NCBI GenBank assembly: GCA_007134405.1
Contig: SLKW01000350.1
Location: 1 to 16,360 of the forward strand
Direction of reading: 5' to 3'
Length of the DNA stretch: 16,360 bases
DNA from: Paracoccaceae bacterium
GTDB lineage: Bacteria > Pseudomonadota > Alphaproteobacteria > Rhodobacterales > Rhodobacteraceae
This document shows, piece by piece, positions 4,599-12,395 of the stretch. Below the pieces are notes generated by a model. That model did not search any database. It saw only the letters and a list, made by a program, of their open reading frames with translations, and was not told the DNA's origin. Position numbers and translations under genes: made by a program. The stretch's first letter is position 1. Every line of letters starts with the position of its first letter.

Positions 4599-7118
4599 GT
4601 GAACATGAAGTTGCGGGCCGTCCTTTCCGGTCGCGGTCGCACTGCGGCGGTTGCTGCCGGGATTGCCCTTCTGCTTGCATGTGCAGCTTATGCCAGCCCG
4701 CCGGGTGATGGAGGCCCGGATTTCGACATCGGCGACCGGCGCGGGGGGCTCGTCGACGAGATCGTCTTTGCGACCGAGGGCGATGTCGCCAAGATGTCGG
4801 GCCTGATCGCGGATGGCACCTACCAGCTTTCGGCCCAGGGCATCACCGACCAGACCGTGTTCCAGCGCATCCGTGAATCCGAGGCGGTGGACTATGACCT
4901 CTCCTTCGGCTCGTCGGTGGAGCTGACGCTGAACCCCGTGGGCCCCGAGGTCGGCACCGGTGATCTCAACCCGTTCCACGTCCCCGCGATGCGCGAGGCG
5001 CTCAACTGGCTCGTGGACCGCCGCTACATCGCTGAAGAGATATTCGGCGGCCTCGCGCGGCCCCGCTTCCTGCCCATCGGCACGGCGGTCCCGGACTTCG
5101 CCCGGCTTGCTGCCCAGGCCCGCGAGATCGAGGTGCGCTATCAGCCCGACAGGGCACGCGCGCTTGCCGTCATCGACGAGGAGATGACCGCGCTTGGCGC
5201 CGAACGGCGTGGCGGGACATGGCATTATCAGGGCCGCCCGGTCACCCTGCGCGTCCTCATCCGCTCCGACGACATTCGCCGCCAGGTCGGGGATTACGTT
5301 GCCAATCTCCTTGAAGAGGCTGGCTTTCGCACCGAGCGGCTCTATCGCGGTGCCGAGGAATCGTCGCGAATCTGGATTGCCTCCGACCCTGCGGCGGGCC
5401 AGTGGCACGTCTACACCGGAAGCTGGGTGTCGATCCTGGTGCAGCGCGACGTGGCGGACAATTTCAGCTTTTACTACACGCCGCGCGGCCGCGCTGACCC
5501 GCTCTGGCAGGCCTACGATCCCGACCCGGAGTTCGACGCGATCGCCGAGCGTCTCAGCCGGGGCGAATTCGCCGATCTCGCCGAACGCGAGGACATGATG
5601 GCCCGCGCGCTGACGCTGTCGATGGAGGATTCGGCGCGGGTCTGGCTGGTGGATCAGTCGCAGATCGTACCGCGCGCCGCCAACGTGCAGGTCGCCGCCG
5701 ACCTGGCCGGCGGCGTGCGCGGCTCGCAGATCTGGCCTCTGACCTTGCGGTTCCGCGACGGGGTCGGCGGGCGGATGTCGGTGGCGACGCCAAGCGTGCT
5801 GACCGAACCCTGGAACCCCATCGCCGGCACAAATTGGCTCTTCGACCGCATGGTTCTGCGCGCGATCAACGACCTGCCCCTGCTGCCCGATCCCTACACC
5901 GGCCTTTACCGCCCGCAGCGGGTCAAGGAGGCTCAACTCACTGTGCGCGAAGGGACGCCCGTTTCCGCAACGCTCGACTGGCTCACCGTCGATGTCGTCG
6001 ACGAGATCGAGGTACCCGGAAACACCTGGATCGCCTGGGACGAGGATGCCAGGCGTTTCCTCACCGTCGATGAGTCCGGCCAAGCCGGGCTGACCGCGCG
6101 GACCCGCAGCACGATTCGCTACGAGGACGGCTTCTTTCGTCGCTCCTGGCACGACGGCTCTCCGGTCACGCCGGCCGATGTGGTGATCGCCTGGGCGCTG
6201 ACCTTCGCCCGCGCCGAGCCCGAGAGCCCGCTCTTCGATGCGAGCCATGCACCCTCCTTCGAGGTGTTCGCGCGGCATTTTCGCGGCTGGCGGATCCTGT
6301 CGACTGATCCACTCGAGGTCGAGGTCTACAGCGACCAGATCTCGCCCGATGGCGAATCCGTCGTCGCGCAACGCGCGCCGGGCGTGCTGCCCTGGCACGT
6401 CCTTGCGCTGGCGATCCTTGCCGAGGAAGAGCGCGAACTCGCGTTTTCCTCCGCCAAGGCGGACCGCATCAACGCCGAATGGCTGAGCCTCGTCGCCGGG
6501 CCGAGCCTGCCGGTGCTCGACCGCATGCTCGAACGGGCCCGGGCAGACGGCTTCCTGCCCTTCCCCGAATTGCTCGGCACCTACACCGAGGCCGCGGAAA
6601 TCGCGGAACGCTACGACAACATCGCGGCCTGGCGGGCCGAGCGGCGGCATTTCCAGATCGGCGATGGTCCCTACTACCTGCATTCCGTGCACCCGGTCGA
6701 AGGCGCCCTGGTCCTGCGCCATTTTGCGGACTTCCCCGACCCGGCCGATCGCTGGCTCGGCTTCGCGGATCCGGCGATTCCCGAACTTGATCTCGAGGGT
6801 CCCTTGATCGTTGAGCAGGGGCAATCGGCGCGCTTCACGATCCATGCCACCTTCCAAAGTGCCCCCTACGCATCGGAGGACATCGACCTGGCGCGTTACC
6901 TGCTCTTCGATGGCGATGGCGCCCTGGTGCGGGAGGGCGATGCCACCAGTCGCGGCGGCGGCGTCTGGGAGGTTGACCTCTCGGCCGCGGATGTGGAGGC
7001 TCTTGGCATGGGTCCCAACAGCCTCGAGGTGGTCTTCACATCCCGTCATGTGGCAATGCCGGTCTTCGCCAGCCAGCCCTTCGCGACGGTGCCGGAAGGC
7101 GCCGCCGTTCTCCACTAG
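4599..7118 (+). CDS. Dpp/Opp-type ABC importer substrate-binding protein with permuted motif order
   Basis: Extracytoplasmic binding protein of the SBP_bac_5 (DppA/OppA) class, predicted to feed the permeases encoded next; the substrate cannot be read from sequence. It is 839 residues against about 500-600 usual. A signal sequence is present. The only cysteine, Cys28 in LLLAC, sits at a lipobox-like site, and AYA at 30-32 is a possible signal peptidase I site. Motifs normally late in the family come first: VDEIVF (52-57), a dubious GxYQLSAQG-like stretch (73-81), and MREALNWLVDRRYIAEEIFGG (131-151, the family's R-x-Al-x-x-x-Dr-x-x-I block). Motifs normally early come later: EPWNP...DPYTGLYRP (403-439), SWHDGSPVTPADVV (516-529) and GDGPYYL (688-694). 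Residues ~725-839 look like an added beta-sandwich. GTG 4599 or ATG 4605 could start it; GAGGGAG at 4588-4594 suits both. It heads the operon, 9 bp before the first permease. Confidence 0.85.
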   Translation: MNMKLRAVLSGRGRTAAVAAGIALLLACAAYASPPGDGGPDFDIGDRRGGLVDEIVFATEGDVAKMSGLIADGTYQLSAQGITDQTVFQRIRESEAVDYDLSFGSSVELTLNPVGPEVGTGDLNPFHVPAMREALNWLVDRRYIAEEIFGGLARPRFLPIGTAVPDFARLAAQAREIEVRYQPDRARALAVIDEEMTALGAERRGGTWHYQGRPVTLRVLIRSDDIRRQVGDYVANLLEEAGFRTERLYRGAEESSRIWIASDPAAGQWHVYTGSWVSILVQRDVADNFSFYYTPRGRADPLWQAYDPDPEFDAIAERLSRGEFADLAEREDMMARALTLSMEDSARVWLVDQSQIVPRAANVQVAADLAGGVRGSQIWPLTLRFRDGVGGRMSVATPSVLTEPWNPIAGTNWLFDRMVLRAINDLPLLPDPYTGLYRPQRVKEAQLTVREGTPVSATLDWLTVDVVDEIEVPGNTWIAWDEDARRFLTVDESGQAGLTARTRSTIRYEDGFFRRSWHDGSPVTPADVVIAWALTFARAEPESPLFDASHAPSFEVFARHFRGWRILSTDPLEVEVYSDQISPDGESVVAQRAPGVLPWHVLALAILAEEERELAFSSAKADRINAEWLSLVAGPSLPVLDRMLERARADGFLPFPELLGTYTEAAEIAERYDNIAAWRAERRHFQIGDGPYYLHSVHPVEGALVLRHFADFPDPADRWLGFADPAIPELDLEGPLIVEQGQSARFTIHATFQSAPYASEDIDLARYLLFDGDGALVREGDATSRGGGVWEVDLSAADVEALGMGPNSLEVVFTSRHVAMPVFASQPFATVPEGAAVLH

Positions 7119-7127
7119 GGCGACGCG

Positions 7128-8246
7128 ATGGTGAACCTTCCCCAGGAACCCGCGCAAGGCCAGGCCGGGCCGGACATGCGTCAGGCCTACCTCTTTGGCA
7201 TCTTCGTCGCCCGGCGCCTCGTCGCGCTGGTCATCACGGTGATGATCGGCGTCTACCTCACCATCGTCGTTGCCAACATGGGCGGTCAGGTCGACGAGTT
7301 GCGGCTGATCCAGATCCGCGCCGATGTCGCCGAAGAGGTGCGCGGCGATCCCGGCATTTCGCCGGCCGAGCGCCAGGCATTCATCGACCAGCGCGTCGCG
7401 CTCGAAATCGACCGGCTCAACCTCGACCAGCCCTTCATCTGGCGCAGCTTCGACTATCTGCGCCGCGCGATGCTGCTCGATCTCGGTCGCGCCGAGCAGA
7501 TGCACAGCGACCACGGCTCAAGACAGGTGAACCGGATCATCGTGGAGCGCCTGCCGGCAACTCTCCTGCTGTTCGGCACCGCCAATCTGCTGGTCTTCTT
7601 CGTCTCCATCCTGGCCGCGCTGGCGCTGTCCCGGCGCTACGGCAGCGCCATCGACCGGGCCGTCGTGGCGCTTGCGCCAACCTCGGCTGCGCCGGGCTGG
7701 TTCTATGGCATCTTCCTCATCCTGATCTTCGCCTTCGTGATTCCCATCGCACCACCCGGCGGCATGGTCGCGGTGCCGCCGCCCGAAGACCCGCTCAGCT
7801 ACGCGCTCAGCGTCCTGCGCCACATGGCGCTGCCGGTGCTCGCCATCTTCATCTCGTCGATCTTCGTCTCGATCTATTCCTGGCGCACCTTCTTCCTGAT
7901 CCATTCAAGCGAGGATTACGTCGAAATGGCGCGCGCCAAGGGCCTGCCCGAGCGGATGATCGAACGGCGCTACATCCTGCGCCCGACCCTGCCGCCGATC
8001 ATCACCAGCTTCCTTCTGATGCTCATCGGGCTCTGGAGCGGCGCCATCATCCTTGAGCAGGTGTTCAACTGGCCCGGCCTCGGCACGCTTCTCTTCCAGG
8101 CGATCGGGCATCGTGACACGCCGGTCATCATCGGCGGCGTCGTCATCTTTGCCTACCTACTGGCGCTCACCGTCTTTCTTCTGGATTTCCTGTACGCGCT
8201 CCTCGATCCACGGGTGCGCATCAATCCCGGCGGAGTCGGCCGGTGA
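7128..8246 (+). CDS. ABC importer permease, DppB/OppB-type
   Basis: First inner-membrane subunit of the Dpp/Opp-like importer. It has 372 residues, slightly longer than typical DppB (about 310-340). A hydrophobic helix at about 24-48 follows a 20-residue polar tail. A long hydrophilic stretch (about 52-140), presumably periplasmic, contains the short GDP motif common in this family. The membrane core follows from about 142. The EAA loop that contacts the ATPases is at about 262-290 (EDYVEMARAKGLPERMIERRYILRP). NWPGLGTLLFQAI near 314-326 is a typical DppB signature. The start overlaps the tail of a weak AGGG just after the preceding stop. The 3' end overlaps the next gene by four bases (GTGA), indicating translational coupling. 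Confidence 0.93.
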   Translation: MVNLPQEPAQGQAGPDMRQAYLFGIFVARRLVALVITVMIGVYLTIVVANMGGQVDELRLIQIRADVAEEVRGDPGISPAERQAFIDQRVALEIDRLNLDQPFIWRSFDYLRRAMLLDLGRAEQMHSDHGSRQVNRIIVERLPATLLLFGTANLLVFFVSILAALALSRRYGSAIDRAVVALAPTSAAPGWFYGIFLILIFAFVIPIAPPGGMVAVPPPEDPLSYALSVLRHMALPVLAIFISSIFVSIYSWRTFFLIHSSEDYVEMARAKGLPERMIERRYILRPTLPPIITSFLLMLIGLWSGAIILEQVFNWPGLGTLLFQAIGHRDTPVIIGGVVIFAYLLALTVFLLDFLYALLDPRVRINPGGVGR

Positions 8247-9577
8247 CGGTGCGGCGTCCCCTCCTCGGCAGGCTGCGGCGCTATCCCTCGGCGGTGGCCG
8301 GGCTGGTGGTGATCCTGTTTCTCGTCGGCATGGCGATCTACACGGTGATCGCGATCCCCTACAGCCAGGTCCTACAGGACTGGCGGGCTGGCGAACATTG
8401 GCGCATGAACCCGGCAAATGCCGGGCCGGTCTGGACGGACCGGCTTTTCGGCGGCAACGCCCCTCCGACGCTGACGATTTCCAGCGACGCGGCCAATGTC
8501 GAAGCAGCCGGTTTCGAGGGCGGGCGCCAGGTCCGCATTCCGCTGACCTTCGACTTTGCTTACGACGATTTCCCCAGCGAACTGACCCTCTTTCTTGGCG
8601 TCCGCGGCACTGATCGCCCGGCCTTCGTCGAGGCGACGTGGCACCGCCCCGATGGCAGCGAAATGCGGCTTGGCGCGCATCGCATCTCGGCAGACGACCG
8701 GATCGCGATTTCGCAGGACCGGGCGCTGGAGGGAAGGCTCGGCCGGGTCCCGCACATCGGGCTCTTCGCCACCGATCCGGGGACGACTGCGCGGCCCGAC
8801 GTGCTGCAGGGCACCTACCGGCTGACGCTCGACGCGGTTCTGTTCGACGAAGAGGCGACGCTTGACGCCGCCTTGGTGGCCTTCGGACGGGTCCACGGCA
8901 TCGCCGGCACCGACCATCTGCGCCGCGACCTCATGGTGGCGCTTCTCTGGGGCACGCCGGTGGCGCTCGCCTTCGGCATTCTCGCGGCGGTCGGCACCAC
9001 GGTAACGACGCTGGTCATCGCCGCCGCCGGGGTCTGGTTCGGCGGGCTGATCGACGCTGCGATCCAGCGGCTGACCGAGGTCACGATGATCCTGCCCATC
9101 CTGCCCGTCCTGGTGATGGTGGGCACGCTTTATTCGACCAGCATCTGGCTCATGCTCGGCGTGGTCATCGCGCTCGGCATTTTCAGCGCCAGCATCAAGA
9201 TGTACCGCGCCATGCTGCTGCCCATCCGCAACGCCCCCTATATCGAGGCGGCGCGCGCCTACGGGGCCAGCGACGCACGCATCGTGCTGCGCTACATGAT
9301 CCCGCGCATCCTGCCCGTGCTGATCCCCGGCTTCGTCACGCTGATCCCGACCTATGTGTTCCTGGAAGCGTCGCTCGCCGTCCTCGGCCTCGGCGATCCG
9401 GTCCTGCCGACCTGGGGCAAGATCCTCAACGACGCGCAGATGCAGGGGGCGCTTTATAACGGCTTCTACTACTGGGTGGTGGCGCCGGCGGCGCTTCTGA
9501 TGCTGACCGGCCTCGGATTCGCGCTCTTCGGCTTCGCGCTCGACCGCATCTTCAACCCACGTCTGCGGTCGGCCTGA
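8243..9577 (+). CDS. ABC importer permease, DppC/OppC-type, with inserted N-terminal soluble domain
   Basis: Second inner-membrane subunit of the importer. It has 444 residues, against about 280-310 for ordinary DppC. The first helix is at about 17-38. Instead of entering the core directly, residues about 45-215 are hydrophilic and beta-rich (QVRIPLTFDFAYDDFPSEL, GTYRLTLDAVLFDEE), so an extra, probably periplasmic, domain is present. The family's GTDxxGRD entry motif follows as GTDHLRRD (222-229), with the Gly replaced by Arg. The core then has the usual helices, the EAA loop EAARAYGASDARIVLRYMIP (335-354), and FLEASLAVLGLG (373-384). The GTG start is fixed by the four-base overlap with the upstream stop. 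The gene is 3 bp from the first ATPase gene. Confidence 0.93.
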   Translation: MTVRRPLLGRLRRYPSAVAGLVVILFLVGMAIYTVIAIPYSQVLQDWRAGEHWRMNPANAGPVWTDRLFGGNAPPTLTISSDAANVEAAGFEGGRQVRIPLTFDFAYDDFPSELTLFLGVRGTDRPAFVEATWHRPDGSEMRLGAHRISADDRIAISQDRALEGRLGRVPHIGLFATDPGTTARPDVLQGTYRLTLDAVLFDEEATLDAALVAFGRVHGIAGTDHLRRDLMVALLWGTPVALAFGILAAVGTTVTTLVIAAAGVWFGGLIDAAIQRLTEVTMILPILPVLVMVGTLYSTSIWLMLGVVIALGIFSASIKMYRAMLLPIRNAPYIEAARAYGASDARIVLRYMIPRILPVLIPGFVTLIPTYVFLEASLAVLGLGDPVLPTWGKILNDAQMQGALYNGFYYWVVAPAALLMLTGLGFALFGFALDRIFNPRLRSA

Positions 9578-9580
9578 CCG

Positions 9581-10552
9581 ATGGCTGAACCGCTCCTGAA
9601 AGTCGAGGATCTGCGCCTCTACTACCGCACCGAAGCGGGAACGCTGCGCGCGCTTGACGGCGTCTCGTTCGAACTCAAGCGCGGCGAGGCGGTGGTGCTC
9701 CTGGGCGAATCCGGCTGCGGAAAGTCCTCGCTCGCCAAGGCGCTGTTACGCCTTCTGCCGCGCAACGTCGCCCATCATTCGGGCCGCGTCCTTCTCAACG
9801 GCACCGACATCATGGCGCTCAGCAACGAGCGCTTCCGCCGCGACATCCGCTGGTCGCGCATCTCGATCGTGATGCAAGCCGCGATGAATGCCCTCAACCC
9901 GGTCGTCAAGGTGGGCGAACAGGTGGCCGAGCCGCTTCTGGTGCATGCCGGTTGGAAACGCGCGGATGCCGCAAGGAAGGCCGCCGAGACCCTAACCCGC
10001 GTCGGCGTCGCCGCCGACTTCATGGACCGCTACCCGTTCGAGCTATCTGGCGGCATGCGGCAGCGCGTCGTCCTGGCCATGGCGCTGATCACCGAGCCCG
10101 AACTCATCATCCTCGACGAACCCACCTCGGCGCTCGACCTGCTGACCCAAGCCAGCATCATGAACGTGCTCAAGCGCATCAAGTGGGAAACCGGCACCAG
10201 CTTCATCCTCATCACCCATGACGTCGGGACGTCGAGCGAACTCGTCGATCACGTCGCGCTGATGTATGCCGGCCAGATCGTCGAGGCGAGCCCGGCGCGG
10301 GCCTTCTTCCGCGAACCCGCCCATCCCTATGGCCGCGCGCTGATGGCCAGCGTGCCGAAGCTGCACGACCTTGCCGACCCCGTCCATATCGAGGGGCATC
10401 CGCCGAACCTGCTGAACCCGCCCAAGGGCTGCCGCTTCGCCGAGCGCTGTCCGCATCGGTTCGAACCCTGCCGCCGGGAGCCGCCCTTCTTTGAAATCGA
10501 GGGCGGACGCCGCGCGCTCTGCTGGCTTTTCGACAAGGGGGCGCAGGGATGA
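9581..10552 (+). CDS. ABC importer ATPase, DppD/OppD-type
   Basis: Cytoplasmic ATP-hydrolysing subunit of the importer, 323 residues, normal for the family. Walker A is GESGCGKSS (42-50), Q-loop is near Gln99, signature is LSGGMRQR (155-162), Walker B is LIILDEP (175-181), and the switch histidine is His213 in ITHD. The C-terminal extension typical of peptide/nickel-class ATPases is present: NPPKGCRFAERCPHRFEPC, with a later Cys314. The four cysteines (284, 290, 297, 314) match the arrangement that carries an iron-sulfur cluster in some Dpp ATPases (established for the family, inferred here). It starts 3 bases after the preceding permease stop and overlaps the next ATPase gene by four bases (ATGA). 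Confidence 0.95.
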   Translation: MAEPLLKVEDLRLYYRTEAGTLRALDGVSFELKRGEAVVLLGESGCGKSSLAKALLRLLPRNVAHHSGRVLLNGTDIMALSNERFRRDIRWSRISIVMQAAMNALNPVVKVGEQVAEPLLVHAGWKRADAARKAAETLTRVGVAADFMDRYPFELSGGMRQRVVLAMALITEPELIILDEPTSALDLLTQASIMNVLKRIKWETGTSFILITHDVGTSSELVDHVALMYAGQIVEASPARAFFREPAHPYGRALMASVPKLHDLADPVHIEGHPPNLLNPPKGCRFAERCPHRFEPCRREPPFFEIEGGRRALCWLFDKGAQG

Positions 10553-11556
10553 GCGACCTGGCATCCCCCGCATTCTCGGCGACAGAATCGCTCCTGACGG
10601 TCCGCGATCTGCGCACCTGGTTCACCCTGCGAAAATGGGGCTTCCTGAACGCCGGGACGGTGCATGCGGTCGATGGCGTCACCTTCGATCTGGCGCGCGG
10701 CGAGTCTGTGGCCATCGTCGGCGAAAGCGGCTGCGGCAAGTCCACGCTCGCCCGCACGCTCCTCGGGCTCGACCAGCCGACCGAAGGCGAGATCGTCATC
10801 GAGGGCGAGCCCCTCGGCACGATGGACGCCGCGGCCCTGCGTCGCCTGCGCGCCACCGTCGGTTATGTCCAGCAGGATCCCTATGGCGCGCTGCCGCCCT
10901 TCATGAACATCGCCAAGACCCTCGCCGAACCCCTGCGCATCCACGGCATCTCCGACGCGCAGGAACGCGCCCGCCGTATCCGCGCCGCGCTGCAGGAGGT
11001 CGGTCTCACGCCGCCAGACGAATTCCTGGAAAAGTTCCCGCACATGCTGTCCGGCGGCCAGCAGCAGCGGGTGGTGATCGCGCGCGCCCTGATCCTTCAA
11101 CCTTCACTGATCGTCGCCGACGAGCCGGTCTCGATGCTCGACGCCTCGGTCAGCGTCGGCATCCTGCGGCTTCTGCGGCGCATCCAGCAGGAACGCGGGC
11201 TCACGCTCCTGTTCATCACCCACGACCTCTCGACCGTGCGGCATTTTGCCAGGCGCGTCTTCGTGATGTACGCCGGCCGCTTCGTCGAGACCGGCGCGGT
11301 CGAGGCCCTCCTCGACGCGCCGCAGCACCCCTATACGCAGGCGCTCCTCGCAGCGATCGCCGACCCCGACCCCGACAATGCCGACCGCGAGCGCGACGTC
11401 CCCGGCGGCGAGCCGCCGAGCCTCGTGCGACCGCCACCGGGCTGCCGGTTTCATCCCCGTTGCCCACACGCGATGGCGGGTCTCTGCGACCGCGACGAAC
11501 CGCCCGAATTCGAGCCGCAACACGGGCAGTTCAGCTGGTGCTGGCTCCACCGCTAA
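10549..11556 (+). CDS. ABC importer ATPase, DppF/OppF-type
   Basis: Second ATPase of the importer, 335 residues, expected to pair with the DppD-like subunit as a heterodimer under the two permeases. Walker A is GESGCGKST (58-66), the signature is LSGGQQQR (167-174), Walker B is LIVADEP (187-193), and the switch histidine is His225 in ITHD. GGQQQR together with a GALPPF-like Q-loop region is typical of DppF/OppF. The C-terminal cysteine motif is also present (Cys299, 305, 313, 331; [10 protein letters not shown]). The start overlaps the preceding stop (ATGA), indicating coupled translation. A 15-bp gap carrying a strong ribosome binding site separates it from the small membrane protein gene. 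Confidence 0.95.
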   Translation: MSDLASPAFSATESLLTVRDLRTWFTLRKWGFLNAGTVHAVDGVTFDLARGESVAIVGESGCGKSTLARTLLGLDQPTEGEIVIEGEPLGTMDAAALRRLRATVGYVQQDPYGALPPFMNIAKTLAEPLRIHGISDAQERARRIRAALQEVGLTPPDEFLEKFPHMLSGGQQQRVVIARALILQPSLIVADEPVSMLDASVSVGILRLLRRIQQERGLTLLFITHDLSTVRHFARRVFVMYAGRFVETGAVEALLDAPQHPYTQALLAAIADPDPDNADRERDVPGGEPPSLVRPPPGCRFHPRCPHAMAGLCDRDEPPEFEPQHGQFSWCWLHR

Positions 11557-11571
11557 AGAAAGGAGATCGCC

Positions 11572-11775
11572 ATGCGCGCCGGCCTCGCCGCTTTCGCCGT
11601 GATCCTCGCCGCACTCGGGCTGCAGCTCGGCATGGTCGTGGGCGTGATCCAGCCGCGCTTCTTACTCGCCTTTCTGGGCTATGCCGGGCTTTTCGTCGGC
11701 ATGCTGCTCATCGTCCCCGCGGCCCTGCGGCACGCGCGGCCACGCGAAAACCCGGGATCGATGCACGACCGATAG
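11572..11775 (+). CDS. Small two-helix membrane protein, function unknown
   Basis: A 67-residue protein with two predicted membrane helices (about 4-26 and 30-52), joined by a short turn (QPR) and followed by a basic, polar tail (RHARPREN). The family is not recognised. It is accepted as a real gene because AAAGGAG sits at 11559-11565, six bases before the ATG, and because it follows the DppF-like gene by only 15 bases on the same strand. The hairpin-like topology with the tail probably inside would suit an accessory subunit or stabiliser of the importer, but this is inference from position only. The gene is the last of the operon before the convergent tRNA. Confidence 0.7.
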   Translation: MRAGLAAFAVILAALGLQLGMVVGVIQPRFLLAFLGYAGLFVGMLLIVPAALRHARPRENPGSMHDR

Positions 11776-11836
11776 GAGCGGCGCCCGCCACACTGATCCC
11801 CTATGCGCTGGCGCGCGATCCCATCGGTCGATTGGA

Positions 11837-11912
<76 letters not shown>

Positions 11913-11936
11913 GCGCCCAAGGCCATAGCCAAGCCG

Positions 11937-11959
11937 AGCCCCTCTGGCAAGAGCGGGCT
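11937..11959 (-). terminator. Hairpin between DUF934 gene and tRNA-Val
   Basis: On the minus strand AGCCC-G-CTCT can pair with AGAG-GGGCT around a TGCC loop, nine base pairs with one bulged G. It lies about 29 bases after the DUF934 stop codon. No T-tract follows, so termination efficiency is uncertain. It may mark the end of the sulfur operon or a processing point before the tRNA. Confidence 0.35.
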
Positions 11960-11987
11960 GCGATGCGGCGGGCCGGTGCCTGAATCG

Positions 11988-12395
11988 TCACGCATCGCGC
12001 CCCTTGAGCCGGGCACGATAATCATGGGCGCGCCAGTTGGCGCGGGCGCGCCACTGCTCCTCGGGCTGACGGGCAGCCAGCGCCGCGTCGATCTCGACCT
12101 CGTCGAAACCGGACCGGCGCACCATCGCATACTGATCGGCCAGCACATGCCCCTGGGCGCGCAAACGCCCGGCAAACCCCATGCGCCGCAGTCGCGACGC
12201 CAGCGTAAATCCGCGACCGTCGCTGAAGACAGGAAAGGCGATGCGAATGGCGGGCAGCTGTTCCAGATGCGGGCGCAGCGCCTCGGGGTCGGCATCGGCG
12301 GGCAGATCAAGGCCCGCCGCGCCATCGGGTGTCTCAGCCCAGCCATGGCGCCAGTCGTCCCCGGCAAAGCCGCTATCGGTGACGATTACGCTCAT
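11988..12395 (-). CDS. DUF934 family protein, sulfite-reduction associated
   Basis: A 135-residue cytoplasmic protein of the DUF934 family (COG3749), encoded almost always beside assimilatory sulfite reductase genes and thought to help sulfite reduction; no activity is established. Recognisable features are FPVFSDGRGFTLASRLRRMGFAGRLRAQGHVLADQYAMVRRSGFDEVE, seen at about residues 55-100, and no cysteines at all. That argues against an iron-sulfur or thiol role. The start at 12395 is chosen because its ATG overlaps the cysH stop in ATGA; the frame stays open upstream to 12608 but only as a shadow of cysH. It is the last protein gene of the sulfur operon. Confidence 0.9.
   Translation of the reverse strand: MSVIVTDSGFAGDDWRHGWAETPDGAAGLDLPADADPEALRPHLEQLPAIRIAFPVFSDGRGFTLASRLRRMGFAGRLRAQGHVLADQYAMVRRSGFDEVEIDAALAARQPEEQWRARANWRAHDYRARLKGRDA

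Noticed and set aside
4263..7514. 1083-codon open frame on the minus strand opposite the binding protein
   Set aside because: It is exactly antisense to clear SBP_bac_5 and DppB-type genes. Its translation is rich in Arg, Asp, Gly and His without family motifs, and such long antisense frames are expected in GC-biased coding DNA.
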